The notes under the pieces were generated by a model. That model was not told the DNA's origin and did not search any database. It was given only the letters and a program-made list of their open reading frames with translations. 37,960 bases of DNA from Candidatus Bipolaricaulota bacterium (lineage in GTDB: Bacteria > Bipolaricaulota > Bipolaricaulia > UBA7950 > UBA9294), in assembly GCA_030606565.1 (NCBI GenBank), contig JAUWGE010000015.1, positions 1 through 37,960 on the forward strand, in the 5' to 3' direction. Shown here piece by piece: positions 30,211 through 37,960 of the stretch (position 1 is the stretch's first letter; each line of letters begins with the position of its first letter). Made by a program: the position numbers and the translations under genes.

Positions 30211-31005
30211 TCACAAAGATCGCTTCTTGCCAACCAGGGCAAGCATCTCCGCATGGATACGGCCGTTTGTCGCCAGGATCCCAGCCTCCGGATCGGTGAG
30301 GGGGGCACCCTCAAGGTTGCTCACCCGGCCTCCTGCCTCATGGATAAGGAGGTTCCCAGCGGCGACATCCCATGGCGAGAGGGAGACATACCAGGTTACG
30401 TCGAGCCGCCCAGCGGCTACATAGGCAAGGTCGAGACACGCCGAACCAGCGGTCCGAATTGCACGCGCATGGGGGATGAGGTGCTCCAATACAGCGTGGG
30501 TGATCAAGGCACGCTCCGGCCGCGAGGAGAAGCCGGCCCCGATCAGCGCCCCGTCGAGAGACCCCTGGGCGCTCACGTGTTTCGGCTCCCCGTTTAGGAA
30601 CGCCCCTTCCCCGCAGATCGCTGTGAACATCTCCTCCCGTAATGGATCGTATATACAGGCGACTTGTGCCTCCGCTCCACGCATCAGGGCAAGCGAGATC
30701 GCAAACTGAGGGTAACCACTCAGGAAGTTATTTGTCCCATCGAGTGGATCGATCACCCAGCGATAGGAGGAAGTTCCCTCTTTAGCCGTCCCTTCCTCGG
30801 AGAGAATTCCATGATCGGGGAAGGCTTTGTTTAGGGCCGTGACGATCATCTCCTCGGCGCGACGGTCGAAGATCGTCACTACGTCGTGAGGGTGGCTCTT
30901 GTAGCGCGCTTTTTTGTCAATATCAGTATGCATACCCGCGCGCAGGATCTTCCCCGCATCTTTAACTATCTCTACCGCCACCTCAAGCGCGCACTCGCTC
31001 TCCAT
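30211..31005 (-). CDS. suhB: Inositol monophosphatase-family phosphatase
   Basis: 264-residue magnesium-dependent sugar phosphatase (IMPase/FBPase superfamily). The metal site is complete: ILSEEG (Glu70), WVIDPLDGTNNF (Asp86, Asp89, with the DPLDGT signature) and LSPWDVAAGNLLIHEAGG near the C-terminus, the second family signature. The N-terminus starts with the usual helix AVEIVKDAGKIL and KSHPHDVVTIFD. The substrate may be inositol-1-phosphate, NADP or fructose-1,6-bisphosphate; the symbol is by family only. AGGAGGTAGG precedes the ATG and overlaps the end of a metallophosphoesterase fragment. Confidence 0.88.
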   Translation of the reverse strand: MESECALEVAVEIVKDAGKILRAGMHTDIDKKARYKSHPHDVVTIFDRRAEEMIVTALNKAFPDHGILSEEGTAKEGTSSYRWVIDPLDGTNNFLSGYPQFAISLALMRGAEAQVACIYDPLREEMFTAICGEGAFLNGEPKHVSAQGSLDGALIGAGFSSRPERALITHAVLEHLIPHARAIRTAGSACLDLAYVAAGRLDVTWYVSLSPWDVAAGNLLIHEAGGRVSNLEGAPLTDPEAGILATNGRIHAEMLALVGKKRSL

Positions 31006-31006
31006 C

Positions 31007-31186
31007 CTACCTCCTTACTCCAGAGTCGCACGATTGTCCCACACTCCCCGGGTCGATGAGGTAGCGCACGCCAGAAGGAAGGTCACCTTTTACCTTGGCC
31101 CTGACAAGGGCGAGCCCAACTAGGTTATTACCCTTGATCGAGGACTCATCCTCCCAAAAGGGGATCTGAGCAATCGTGTGCTCGTT
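31007..31186 (-). pseudogene. C-terminal fragment of a YfcE/MJ0936-type metallophosphoesterase
   Basis: Sixty minus-strand codons read HTIAQIPFWEDESSIKG, LVRAKVKGDLPSGVRYL and IDPGSVGQSCDSG. The GHTH...-like start and RYLI-x-PGSVGQ-x-x-D ending are the C-terminal signature of small metallophosphoesterases. An in-frame TAA lies immediately upstream, and none of the N-terminal metal motifs (DxH, GDxxD, GNHE) are found before it. The stop is two bases from the suhB start, so the lost gene was probably operon partner to suhB. Confidence 0.6.
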
Positions 31187-31314
31187 TTATACGGCAGTCG
31201 GGGATACCCGCCACATTATAAGAGCAGAAACCCTCCCTCCTGCTGGTGTGAAAAAATTGCTGAGAAGACTCCTTTTAGGAAGTGACCGATCATATAAACA
31301 CGGCTATCGTCCAC

Positions 31315-31800
31315 CTAATCCTCCCTCTCCCAGTAGACGCGTACGAGTTGATCCTCCGCGGCTCGTTTAATGATGAGATCCCCTTTGCTTGCACTCTTGA
31401 TCGCCTTGCCGATTCTAAGTGCGAGGTGGCCGTTGGTCGTAGCGATCTCAACTTCTCCTTGTCCCTCTTTCACCCACATAATCCGCTGCAAAGGACGGGC
31501 GGCGGCGGCAGAAGCGGCCTGGTTGCGAACAATATTTAGAATCTCTTGGTGATGTTTTTTAAGGTACGCTCCTCGTAGAACCACCAAGCCGGCCGGGTAG
31601 CGATCGATCTCGCGCCGACACGCCGGGCAATGGCTCTCTTGCACCGGATGCGATGGCGCCTCATCTACTTTCTGCCACCTCCCTACGTGGTAGACCAAGC
31701 TGCAGCGGGGACAGACAGTCGGTTCGGGGTATTTCTGACCCTCAAAGTAAGGGTTCTTACTCTCTCGCCCGACGGTTCCACGCCTCTCGCCTTCTCTCAT
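31315..31800 (-). CDS. BCAM0308-family zinc-binding protein
   Basis: 161-residue protein. KYPEPTVCPRCSLVYHVGRWQ and SHCPACRREIDRYPAGLVVLRG give a four-cysteine zinc ribbon (CPxC ... CPAC) with the family's EPTVCPxCxxVYxxGRW signature. The second half has HHQEILNIVRNQ, RIMWVKEGQGEVEIATTNGHLALRIGKAI and a closing strand segment, a small alpha/beta domain that resembles an OB/NMD3-like module. Function is not established. It lies downstream of acpP in the same direction, 101 bases away, and may be read through from the fab operon. Confidence 0.8.
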   Translation of the reverse strand: MREGERRGTVGRESKNPYFEGQKYPEPTVCPRCSLVYHVGRWQKVDEAPSHPVQESHCPACRREIDRYPAGLVVLRGAYLKKHHQEILNIVRNQAASAAAARPLQRIMWVKEGQGEVEIATTNGHLALRIGKAIKSASKGDLIIKRAAEDQLVRVYWERED

Positions 31801-31901
31801 AGAGAATCACCTCACCCCTTCACGATAGGAAAACGAGCCTGCAAACAAAAAAGGGACAAACGAAACGCGCCTCCGTTGCCCCTCTTCGTCGACTAAAAGT
31901 G

Positions 31902-32150
31902 TTAGGATTCCTTCCCCTCCATTAACTTCTTCATATAAGCGATTGCCTCCCCCACAGTGGAGATCTTCTCCGCGTCCTCATCTGAGATCTCCACCCCAAA
32001 CTCATCCTCAAACTCCATGATCAGTTCCACGGTGTCCAGTGAGTCGGCCCCCAGGTCTTCAACAAACGAGGACTCGTCTGTAACTTCCTCCGGTTCAACC
32101 ATCAGTTGATCGGCAATGATCGCCCGCACCCTATTCGCAATATCGTTCAT
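31902..32150 (-). CDS. acpP: Acyl carrier protein
   Basis: 82-residue acidic four-helix carrier. [24 protein letters not shown] contains the phosphopantetheine serine (Ser37 of DSL). It carries growing acyl chains for FabD, FabH, FabG and PlsX, and octanoyl-ACP for LipB. The ATG at 32150 is chosen because AAAGGAGG ends ten bases upstream; a GTG 12 bases earlier sits directly on that site. Last core gene of the fab operon, 29 bases after fabG. Confidence 0.96.
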   Translation of the reverse strand: MNDIANRVRAIIADQLMVEPEEVTDESSFVEDLGADSLDTVELIMEFEDEFGVEISDEDAEKISTVGEAIAYMKKLMEGKES

Positions 32151-32179
32151 CGATATCGACACCTCCTTTCATAGCCCTC

Positions 32180-32911
32180 CTAGGGGTAAAGTCCTCCATT
32201 AACACCGATGACTTGCCCAGTTATATATGAAGCCCGTTTGGAAAGCAAGAACGACACAACCTCGGCCACCTCTTCCGGGGTCCCTTCTCTCCTTAGAGGG
32301 AGGCGATCAAGATAGAAAGAGCGGACCTCTTCACTCAGCCCCTCTGTCATCTCAGTATGGATGAACCCCGGAGAGACCACGTTAACCCGGATCCCACGGC
32401 CGGCAACTTCCTTAGCCACACTTCGGCTCAGACCGATGAGACCGGCCTTGGAGGCGGCGTAGTTCGCCTGCCCCACATTTCCCGTCTCTCCTACCACAGA
32501 ACCAATGCTCACAATCGCTCCGTCTTCACCCTTCAACATGTAGCGCAGGCAGGCGCGAATGCAGTTGTAGGCCCCCGTCAGGTTCACCTCAACCACCCGG
32601 CTCCAGTCCTCCTCGCTCATCCGCAGGATCAGCCGGTCACGTGTGATCCCGGCATTATTGACGAGATAGTCGATCTGTCCATACTCCTCATAGATCGAGT
32701 TTACGACCTCCTTCACCCCTGCAAAATCTGAAACATCCGCGCGCAGGAAGCGACAGTGTTCGAGTTCTTCAACGAGGGTCGTCCCCGCCTCCTCGTTACG
32801 AGCAAGGACTGCAACCACACACCCCTCACGGTGCAAGAGGTGTACGATAGCCTTTCCAATTCCCCTTGTCCCACCGGTAACGACCGCCACCCGCCCATCG
32901 AATTCACCCAT
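32180..32911 (-). CDS. fabG: 3-oxoacyl-[ACP] reductase
   Basis: 243-residue NADPH-dependent SDR of fatty-acid elongation. It has VTGGTRGIG (cofactor loop), NNAGITRD, and the catalytic Ser138, Tyr151 and Lys155 (YAASKAG), exactly the numbering of E. coli FabG. TGQVIGVNGGLYP closes the fold. ATG 32911 has AAGGAGG six bases upstream and overlaps the fabD stop by eight bases. Unlike the two other SDRs in the window, its position between fabD and acpP fixes the role. Confidence 0.95.
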   Translation of the reverse strand: MGEFDGRVAVVTGGTRGIGKAIVHLLHREGCVVAVLARNEEAGTTLVEELEHCRFLRADVSDFAGVKEVVNSIYEEYGQIDYLVNNAGITRDRLILRMSEEDWSRVVEVNLTGAYNCIRACLRYMLKGEDGAIVSIGSVVGETGNVGQANYAASKAGLIGLSRSVAKEVAGRGIRVNVVSPGFIHTEMTEGLSEEVRSFYLDRLPLRREGTPEEVAEVVSFLLSKRASYITGQVIGVNGGLYP

Positions 32912-33788
32912 CCAGGGCCTCCTTGAAGGTAACGAACTGCACTTGCGAGGTGATCCGCCTCCCCAGGCCGGTGAGAATCTCTCCCGGACCAACTTCCACT
33001 GCGCAAGTTACCCCGCTGGCCACTAAACTGTCTACCACATCTACCCAGCGTACACAAGCGGTGATCTGTGTCAACAAGAGCGCTTTTAACCGCGCAGGAT
33101 CGGTCTCTACCTCTCCGCTCACACTGGAGACCACGGGAACGGAAGGGGGATTGAAGGAGAGTGACTCGATCTGTGGGACAAGTGCTGCCTGCGCCTCAGT
33201 CATCAATGGGGAGTGGAATGGGCCGGAAACGCGCAAGGAAATCGCCCGGCCACCGGCCTGCTCTGCTGCCGCCATCGCCTCCTTGAGCGCCTTCTGCTCG
33301 CCGGAGATAACTACCTGCCTCGGTCCGTTGTAGTTGGCGACCGCCACGCCCGACCCGATACGCCCGCAGATCGCCCGCATCTCCTCGACTGGGAGTTTGA
33401 CGATCGCTGCCATTCCGCCCTCAACACTCGCCATGAGGCGCCCGCGCTCGATCACCACTAAGAGGGCTTCCTCCGGAGTGAGAAGACCGGCACTCACCAG
33501 AGCAGTGTACTCACCCAGACTGTGGCCAGCGACGATACCAAGCTTGACCCCGTTTCCTCGTAAAGCTTCTTCCTTCGCTAGGCTATCGATCAGAACCGCT
33601 GGCTGAGCATACTCAGTCCGGTGGAGAAGGTCCAAACTACCGCTTGTGATCCATTCTTGCAAAGGAAGTCCTCTTTCCGCAGCTAGTCTGAACAAGCGTC
33701 CTCCCACGTCGGAGGCTGGGGGAAGCCCCTGGGGTATCCTTCCCTGCCCTGGAAAAAGGAACGCTATCTTCCTCTTTTGTCCTGGCAT
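32904..33788 (-). CDS. fabD: Malonyl-CoA:ACP transacylase
   Basis: 294-residue enzyme loading malonate onto ACP. FLFPGQG opens the protein, VAGHSLGEYTALVSAG carries the nucleophilic Ser90 (GHSLGE), and the arginine loop ERGRLM and FHSPLM with the catalytic His are present. VSSVSGE and VEVGPGEILTGLGRRI match the C-terminal region. The length is near the usual ~310, and the N-terminus is slightly short but complete. It sits between fabH and fabG with two-base and overlapping junctions. Confidence 0.95.
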   Translation of the reverse strand: MPGQKRKIAFLFPGQGRIPQGLPPASDVGGRLFRLAAERGLPLQEWITSGSLDLLHRTEYAQPAVLIDSLAKEEALRGNGVKLGIVAGHSLGEYTALVSAGLLTPEEALLVVIERGRLMASVEGGMAAIVKLPVEEMRAICGRIGSGVAVANYNGPRQVVISGEQKALKEAMAAAEQAGGRAISLRVSGPFHSPLMTEAQAALVPQIESLSFNPPSVPVVSSVSGEVETDPARLKALLLTQITACVRWVDVVDSLVASGVTCAVEVGPGEILTGLGRRITSQVQFVTFKEALDG

Positions 33789-33790
33789 GT

Positions 33791-34768
33791 CTATGCCCTT
33801 AACACTACAGCCCCGTAGGTCGCACCAGCACCGAAGGCTGTGAGGACAACAAGGTCGCCGCGGGCGATCCTCCCAGAGCGAAGCGCCTCATCGAGGGCAA
33901 TGGGGATAGACGCGGTCGAGGTGTTGGCGACGCGGTCGAGGTTGATAATCACCTGCTCCCGACTGAAATCAAGATGCCGGATCAGTGAGTCAATGATGCG
34001 GATGTTCGCCTGATGTGGGATCAGCCAGTCGACGTCAACGAGCCGAAGTGAAGCAGAAGCGAGTACCTCGCGGGTAGCCTGTTCCATCATCGGGACCGCA
34101 CTGCGATAGACCCCTGCCCCTTCCATCTTCAGGTAGTGTCCCCTTGCCTCTACGGTCTTGTGACTTGCCGGTGTCCGCGTGCCGCCGGCAGGGAGGTGAA
34201 GAAGGAGAGCCTTATCGTGGTCCCCATACAGCGCGCTACTTAGGACCCCCTCCCCTGGTGGGGCCGGTTCGAGCAGGACAGCACCAGCGCCGTCGCCAAA
34301 CAGGACGCAGGTCTTGCGATCAGACCAGTCAGTAACACGGGAGAGGGCCTCGGTCCCCACCAACAAGAGATGGTGGAATAAGCCGGAGCTGATTAACCCA
34401 TCGGCTATAGCGAGACCATAGACAAATCCCGAACAGCCAGCCTTGAGGTCAAAGAATGGGGCTTGGTGAAGACCGAGCCCAGCGGCAATGAACGGCGCAG
34501 ACCCCGGACAGATCATATCGGGAAAATTACTGGCGACAATCAACAGATCGACTTGTTCAGGGGAGACCATAGCCTGGTTAAGCGCATTCTTCCCGGCCTC
34601 GATCCCCATAATAGCTGGGTCCTGCCCCTCAGTGAGGTGATAACGTGACCGAATCCCGGTCCGCCGGACAATCCACTGATCTGAGGTATCGACCATCCTC
34701 TCAAGGTCAGCGTTGGTCAAGCACTTTGGGGGCACGTAGCTCCCCGTTCCGATGATCCTAGCCCCCAT
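33791..34768 (-). CDS. fabH: 3-oxoacyl-[ACP] synthase III
   Basis: 325-residue condensing enzyme that starts fatty-acid synthesis from acyl-CoA and malonyl-ACP. Cys112 lies in KAGCSGFVYG, the histidine in WLIPHQANIRI and the asparagine in RVANTSTASIP. The N-terminus ARIIGTGSYVPP and DQWIVRRTGIRSRY are typical. The start at 34768 fits the family N-terminus and lies within the last codons of plsX (11-base overlap), after GGTGGAG. Primer preference (straight or branched) cannot be read. Confidence 0.95.
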   Translation of the reverse strand: MGARIIGTGSYVPPKCLTNADLERMVDTSDQWIVRRTGIRSRYHLTEGQDPAIMGIEAGKNALNQAMVSPEQVDLLIVASNFPDMICPGSAPFIAAGLGLHQAPFFDLKAGCSGFVYGLAIADGLISSGLFHHLLLVGTEALSRVTDWSDRKTCVLFGDGAGAVLLEPAPPGEGVLSSALYGDHDKALLLHLPAGGTRTPASHKTVEARGHYLKMEGAGVYRSAVPMMEQATREVLASASLRLVDVDWLIPHQANIRIIDSLIRHLDFSREQVIINLDRVANTSTASIPIALDEALRSGRIARGDLVVLTAFGAGATYGAVVLRA

Positions 34769-35771
34769 CGGTACTCCACCCACTGATCCCTCGTCCGATC
34801 TCAGCGTTCAGGTCGGCCTCAACAGCACAACGGGCGACCTCGATCGCCGACTCGATCGCTTTGGCATCGGATCGACCATGGGCAATCACCACCACCCCGT
34901 TCACACCGAGAAGCGGTGCCCCACCGAAACGCTGGTAGGAGAGCCTATCGCGCAGGACGGAAAAGATAGGCCGCAGAAGCAGCCCTCCCATCTTGGCCCG
35001 AAAGCTATCCCGAATCGATCCTTTCAACAGACCGCTCATAGCCGAGACTCCTCCTTCGAGCGCCTTTAGAAAGACATTACCCACGAACCCGTCACAGACG
35101 ACCACATCAACCGGCCGCTCGGTAAGTAAGTGGTGTCCCTCGACGTTCCCGGCAAACGGTAGCGGCCCGGCTTCCAGGAGTTCAAAAGCGCGGTAGTTCA
35201 GCTTATTCCCCTTTGCCTTCTCCGTTCCGATGCTCAATAGACCGATCCTCGGGTGAGAGATCCTCAGCACGTCACGTGCGTAGCTTGCCCCCATAAGGGC
35301 AAAGTGTGCGAGGTGACTCGGGGCACAATCGACATTCGCACCTACATCGATAACAAGGATCTCTTCTCCGAGAACAGTCGGTATAGAAGCGGCGATCCCC
35401 GGCCGTGGGATCCCGGCGATGCGCCCGAGGGTAAAGATTGAACCGGCGACCACCGCACCTGTATTCCCCGGAGAGACGAACGCATCGACGTCCCGCGCCT
35501 TAAGGGCAATCAATCCTCTAACCAATGAAGAGTCGCGTTTACTGCGCACCGCCCGTACAGGCGACTCGTCCATTCCGATCGTCTGCGTCGTCGGGAGGAT
35601 GGTGAAACATCCCCCCTCCACTTCGTTGTGCGCGTTAAGCGCAGCGCGGACTATCTCTGGATCACCGGCAAAGACAATATCCGCACCACTCCGGTGCCCA
35701 ACAGCAATTCCCCCTCTCACCAACTCACACGGGGGGAGATCTCCCCCCATCACGTCCAGTAAAATTCGCAT
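34758..35771 (-). CDS. plsX: Phosphate acyltransferase PlsX
   Basis: 337-residue enzyme converting acyl-ACP to acyl-phosphate for phospholipid synthesis. ILLDVMGGDLPP is the family N-terminus. SKRDSSLVRGLIALK, FVSPGNTGAVVAGS, GANVDCAPSHL and VCDGFVGNVFLKALEG follow in order. ATG 35771 is preferred because it begins at MRILLDVMGGD; a start 57 bases further upstream would run through the tRNA gene. First gene of plsX-fabH-fabD-fabG-acpP. The usual upstream partners rpmF and yceD are absent. Confidence 0.95.
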   Translation of the reverse strand: MRILLDVMGGDLPPCELVRGGIAVGHRSGADIVFAGDPEIVRAALNAHNEVEGGCFTILPTTQTIGMDESPVRAVRSKRDSSLVRGLIALKARDVDAFVSPGNTGAVVAGSIFTLGRIAGIPRPGIAASIPTVLGEEILVIDVGANVDCAPSHLAHFALMGASYARDVLRISHPRIGLLSIGTEKAKGNKLNYRAFELLEAGPLPFAGNVEGHHLLTERPVDVVVCDGFVGNVFLKALEGGVSAMSGLLKGSIRDSFRAKMGGLLLRPIFSVLRDRLSYQRFGGAPLLGVNGVVVIAHGRSDAKAIESAIEVARCAVEADLNAEIGRGISGWSTDGG

Positions 35772-35798
35772 AATTGAGCCTGCACTAACGCGCGACGT

Positions 35799-35888
35799 TG
35801 GTGCCGAGAGCGGGACTTGAACCCGCACGGACGTATAAAGTCCACATGGCCCTCAACCATGCGCGTCTGCCAATTCCGCCACCTCGGC
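35799..35888 (-). tRNA. tRNA-Leu (anticodon GAG), CCA encoded
   Basis: Minus strand: acceptor GCCGAGG pairs with TCTCGGC plus discriminator A and an encoded CCA (35801-35799). The D-arm contains GGCGGAATTGGCAGACGC. The anticodon stem CATGG/CCATG holds the loop TTGAGGG with anticodon GAG. The long variable arm and T-arm GCGGGTTCAAGTCCCGC fit a class II leucine tRNA of ~87 bases without CCA. It sits 28 bases upstream of plsX in the same direction. Confidence 0.95.
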
Positions 35889-36000
35889 AACAATTTCATG
35901 TTAGCAAACCGGAGGGAAGCTGTCAACAAACATCAAGGAAGAGAAGCCCCATTCAGACACAAAAAATCGATTACTCACTGATATTTAACCGCAGCAGCAC

Positions 36001-36029
36001 TTGTCTTACGGTACAAATCGTCCTATGAT
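36001..36029 (+). promoter_or_regulatory. Sigma-70-type promoter of the second VWA gene
   Basis: TTGTCT (36001-36006), 17 bases, TATGAT (36024-36029), about 63 bases before the ATG at 36093, which has GGAGGTGAATGA upstream. Confidence 0.55.
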
Positions 36030-36092
36030 GGAGGAAGACGTGAAAGTAAATAGTCAATGAGGCACATGATGAAAGCTGTCGGAGGTGAATGA

Positions 36093-37523
36093 ATGAACAC
36101 CAGTGCGCGTGCTTCAAGCATCTTCTTGAGCCTAATGATTGGTTTCTTAATTACAATGGTCTCTTCACTTGCACTCGCCGAACCGGCAACCTACAGCGGT
36201 GTCACTTTCCCCCTCGGTGACCGCTCCTTCGCCGATCGCGTCGTTTCCTACCGGGCGGCGAGTTGTGTTAGAGCGTCGTTCGCTAACCCACGCGCTGCTC
36301 TCGGTCCCCCAGATTGCGATGGAGACGGGTGCAGAGCCTGCTACGGATGCGATACATGCGCCGTTGCCCTTGGTTATCGCTTGAGCGAACTCGACGATCG
36401 CGGCTATCTGACTTTGGAGTTTGTCGATAACTTACTGCTTGACGTACCAGGTAATGACCTCTTTGTCTATATTACAAACGGGAAACGGTGCCAGGTGGAG
36501 ATCAGTTCTAACGGAATCAACTTCATCTTTGTCGGTGAGGTAAGCGGGTACCCAGGAGGCATAGACATCTCACCGTTCGTAAGCGACCAAGAGGAGTTCC
36601 ACTTCGTCAGGCTCAGGGATGTACCGAGAGACGAAGACCGTTCTTCCTGCCCAGGGCCAAGCATCGATGCTGTCGGTGCAATGGGGTCGCTACAGGAAGT
36701 GGAGACAGGCAAGGCGTTCGGCTCTCTGGAGCTTCTCCCCACCGGCGAAATATCAATCATGGTGGGAGAAACACCTAAGAACATCTTGATCATCCTCGAC
36801 TCCTCATCGAGCATGGAGGATGCGTTCGAGGACTCAACTAAGATCAGGGTCGCCAAGGAGGTTCTCACAGAACTGGTTGATATTATCCCTGATGATGCGT
36901 TAGTCGGCTTGCGCATCTTCGGTATGTGCAAGCTAAGCCGCCTCCTTCTCCCAATGGGACCCCTGGAGCGCAACGCTCTGCGGACGCAGATCCAAGCCAT
37001 TGAGACCGGTGGCCCCACCCCGATCGCCTACGCACTGGAGCAGGCGCGTAAAGACTTCGCGGATATTCCCGACGCTAAGTTGATCCTGCTTGTAAGCGAC
37101 GGACAGGAAACATGCCGTGGAGACCCTGTGGCTGTTGCCCGAGAGCTGATCACCGCTGGCTACGAGTTGAAGATCCACGTGGTCGGGTTCGCTGTGGAAG
37201 GGGGCCAAGGCGCGAGGGAGCAGTTGATGGCGATCGCTGAAGCGACCGGTGGGATCTACTTCGACGCTGAAAGCAAAGAAGAGCTGCGAAGTGCGCTGCA
37301 CCTCTCAGTTCAGATCCCTTACCAAGTCTACGACCAGCAGGGCGTTCAGGTTTTCAGTGGGGTGCTCGGCCAGCCTGGGCCACGTCTCCCCGCAGGCGTT
37401 TACCGCGTGGTCATCGATACCCTGCCCCCGCTTGAATTGGAGAGTGTGGTCATCCAGCCAGAACAGATGACCACGATCACTCTGCAGCGCTCCAACGGGA
37501 CCTATTCCGCTGAGGTAGAGTAG
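36093..37523 (+). CDS. Secreted VWA-domain protein with N-terminal discoidin-like domain
   Basis: 476-residue exported protein. The signal peptide (IFLSLMIGFLITMVSSLALA) is cleaved near residue 29. Residues ~35-200 form a jelly-roll-like domain. GYLTLEFVDNLLLDVPGNDLFVYI, CQVEISSNGINF and FVRLRDV follow a pattern common in secreted surface proteins with a discoidin-like fold. A cysteine cluster at 75-89 (CDGDGCRACYGCDTC) is unusual. Residues ~228-410 are a VWA domain with MIDAS DSSSSM (Asp236), the TPIAYAL threonine and LVSDGQETC. The last ~65 residues are a small beta domain (VYRVVIDTLPPLELESVVI). The VWA part is clearly related to that of the 27926-29965 protein. Confidence 0.82.
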   Translation: MNTSARASSIFLSLMIGFLITMVSSLALAEPATYSGVTFPLGDRSFADRVVSYRAASCVRASFANPRAALGPPDCDGDGCRACYGCDTCAVALGYRLSELDDRGYLTLEFVDNLLLDVPGNDLFVYITNGKRCQVEISSNGINFIFVGEVSGYPGGIDISPFVSDQEEFHFVRLRDVPRDEDRSSCPGPSIDAVGAMGSLQEVETGKAFGSLELLPTGEISIMVGETPKNILIILDSSSSMEDAFEDSTKIRVAKEVLTELVDIIPDDALVGLRIFGMCKLSRLLLPMGPLERNALRTQIQAIETGGPTPIAYALEQARKDFADIPDAKLILLVSDGQETCRGDPVAVARELITAGYELKIHVVGFAVEGGQGAREQLMAIAEATGGIYFDAESKEELRSALHLSVQIPYQVYDQQGVQVFSGVLGQPGPRLPAGVYRVVIDTLPPLELESVVIQPEQMTTITLQRSNGTYSAEVE

Positions 37524-37525
37524 CT

Positions 37526-37960
37526 CTAGAGGTAAGCTCCGCCGTGGATATTCAGGATCGCCCCGGTGATGTAGCTCGCATCTTTGGAGGCGAGGAAGGA
37601 GACCGCGGCGGCAACCTCCGCTAGTTGCCCTGTCCTCCCTAGAGGGATTATATCTTCAACTTGTTTAAGAGGATAGGCCCCTGTCTCGATAAAGCCAGGA
37701 TTGACTGCGTTTACCCGAATCCCGTACCGCCCCTCCGACTTAGCGAGCGATTTTGTGAGGATGAGGAGCCCGGCCTTGGCAATCGTATAGGGAACGGTAT
37801 TGGGGACAGCGCGTAGAATCTCGGTGTGCATCATCCCGATGCTGATTATCTGCCCGCCTTTATGAGCACGCATGTGGGGAACAACCGTCTTGCAGCAGAG
37901 AAAGGCACTCGTGAGATTGCTATCTAGAACCTCCTCCCATTCCTTGAGGGTAATTTCGAG
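37526..37960 (-). CDS. SDR-family oxidoreductase, 5' truncated by window edge
   Basis: C-terminal ~144 residues of a short-chain dehydrogenase/reductase; the cofactor-binding N-terminus lies beyond the window. The frame is open to the last base (TLKEWEEVLDSNLTSAF, the loop before the active site). The catalytic region has IISIGMMH (Ser) and PYTIAKAG (Tyr, Lys), then RVNAVNPGFIETG, and DASYITGAILNIHGG at the end. It is convergent with the VWA gene, with stop codons two bases apart and no room for a terminator between them. Confidence 0.85.
   Translation of the reverse strand, partial: LEITLKEWEEVLDSNLTSAFLCCKTVVPHMRAHKGGQIISIGMMHTEILRAVPNTVPYTIAKAGLLILTKSLAKSEGRYGIRVNAVNPGFIETGAYPLKQVEDIIPLGRTGQLAEVAAAVSFLASKDASYITGAILNIHGGAYL

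Overview
The window is a bacterial chromosome segment from an organism with type II fatty-acid synthesis, a bacterial LipB/LipA lipoylation route, a signal-peptide-bearing putative outer-membrane barrel (suggesting a diderm envelope) and a tryptophanase. The gene mix would fit a deep-branching anaerobe such as Bipolaricaulota/Acetothermia, but that is only an impression; no rRNA or other phylogenetic marker is present.

Layout. (1) 1-13036 is mostly ordinary chromosome: a truncated TGS-type nucleoside/uridine kinase, exonuclease III, a cyclase-family hydrolase, an Eis-like acetyltransferase, an SDR, a HEAT-repeat protein, a small barrel protein, tryptophanase, a decayed EamA transporter, tsaC and ychF. 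A tightly overlapped lipoate operon follows: free-standing lipoyl domain, lipB, lipA, lplA-like, DUF501. (2) About 13.1-27.7 kb is an accessory island. It carries an MNT-HEPN pair, a five-gene operon built around a split PEP-synthase-like phosphotransferase, a DUF4062-like coiled-coil protein, two unrecognised proteins, an XRE-ImmA/IrrE + PIN pair, a frameshifted AbrB + PIN pair and an RHH + PIN pair. Eight copies or fragments of one ~230-bp inverted-repeat element lie between these modules. A relic of the 3' end of a PKD-domain surface-protein gene lies near the left edge of the island, and the intact relative begins just beyond the right edge. (3) 27.9-37.96 kb returns to chromosome: a secreted VWA/RTX/PKD protein, an inositol-phosphatase-family enzyme behind a metallophosphoesterase fragment, a BCAM0308-family zinc protein, the plsX-fabH-fabD-fabG-acpP operon, tRNA-Leu(GAG), a second secreted VWA protein and a truncated SDR.

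How genes work together. The fab operon makes acyl-ACP, and octanoyl-ACP is the substrate of LipB in the lipoate operon. LipB and LipA would then build lipoate on the small lipoyl protein encoded first in that operon. The most unusual unit is 14864-19385. An ATP-grasp PPDK-N domain and a phosphohistidine swivel domain are encoded as separate proteins, with an MBL-fold hydrolase between them and two unrecognised proteins, one membrane-anchored, behind them. No PEP-binding barrel is present. The island's toxin-antitoxin genes have clearly visible promoters and operator-like palindromes.
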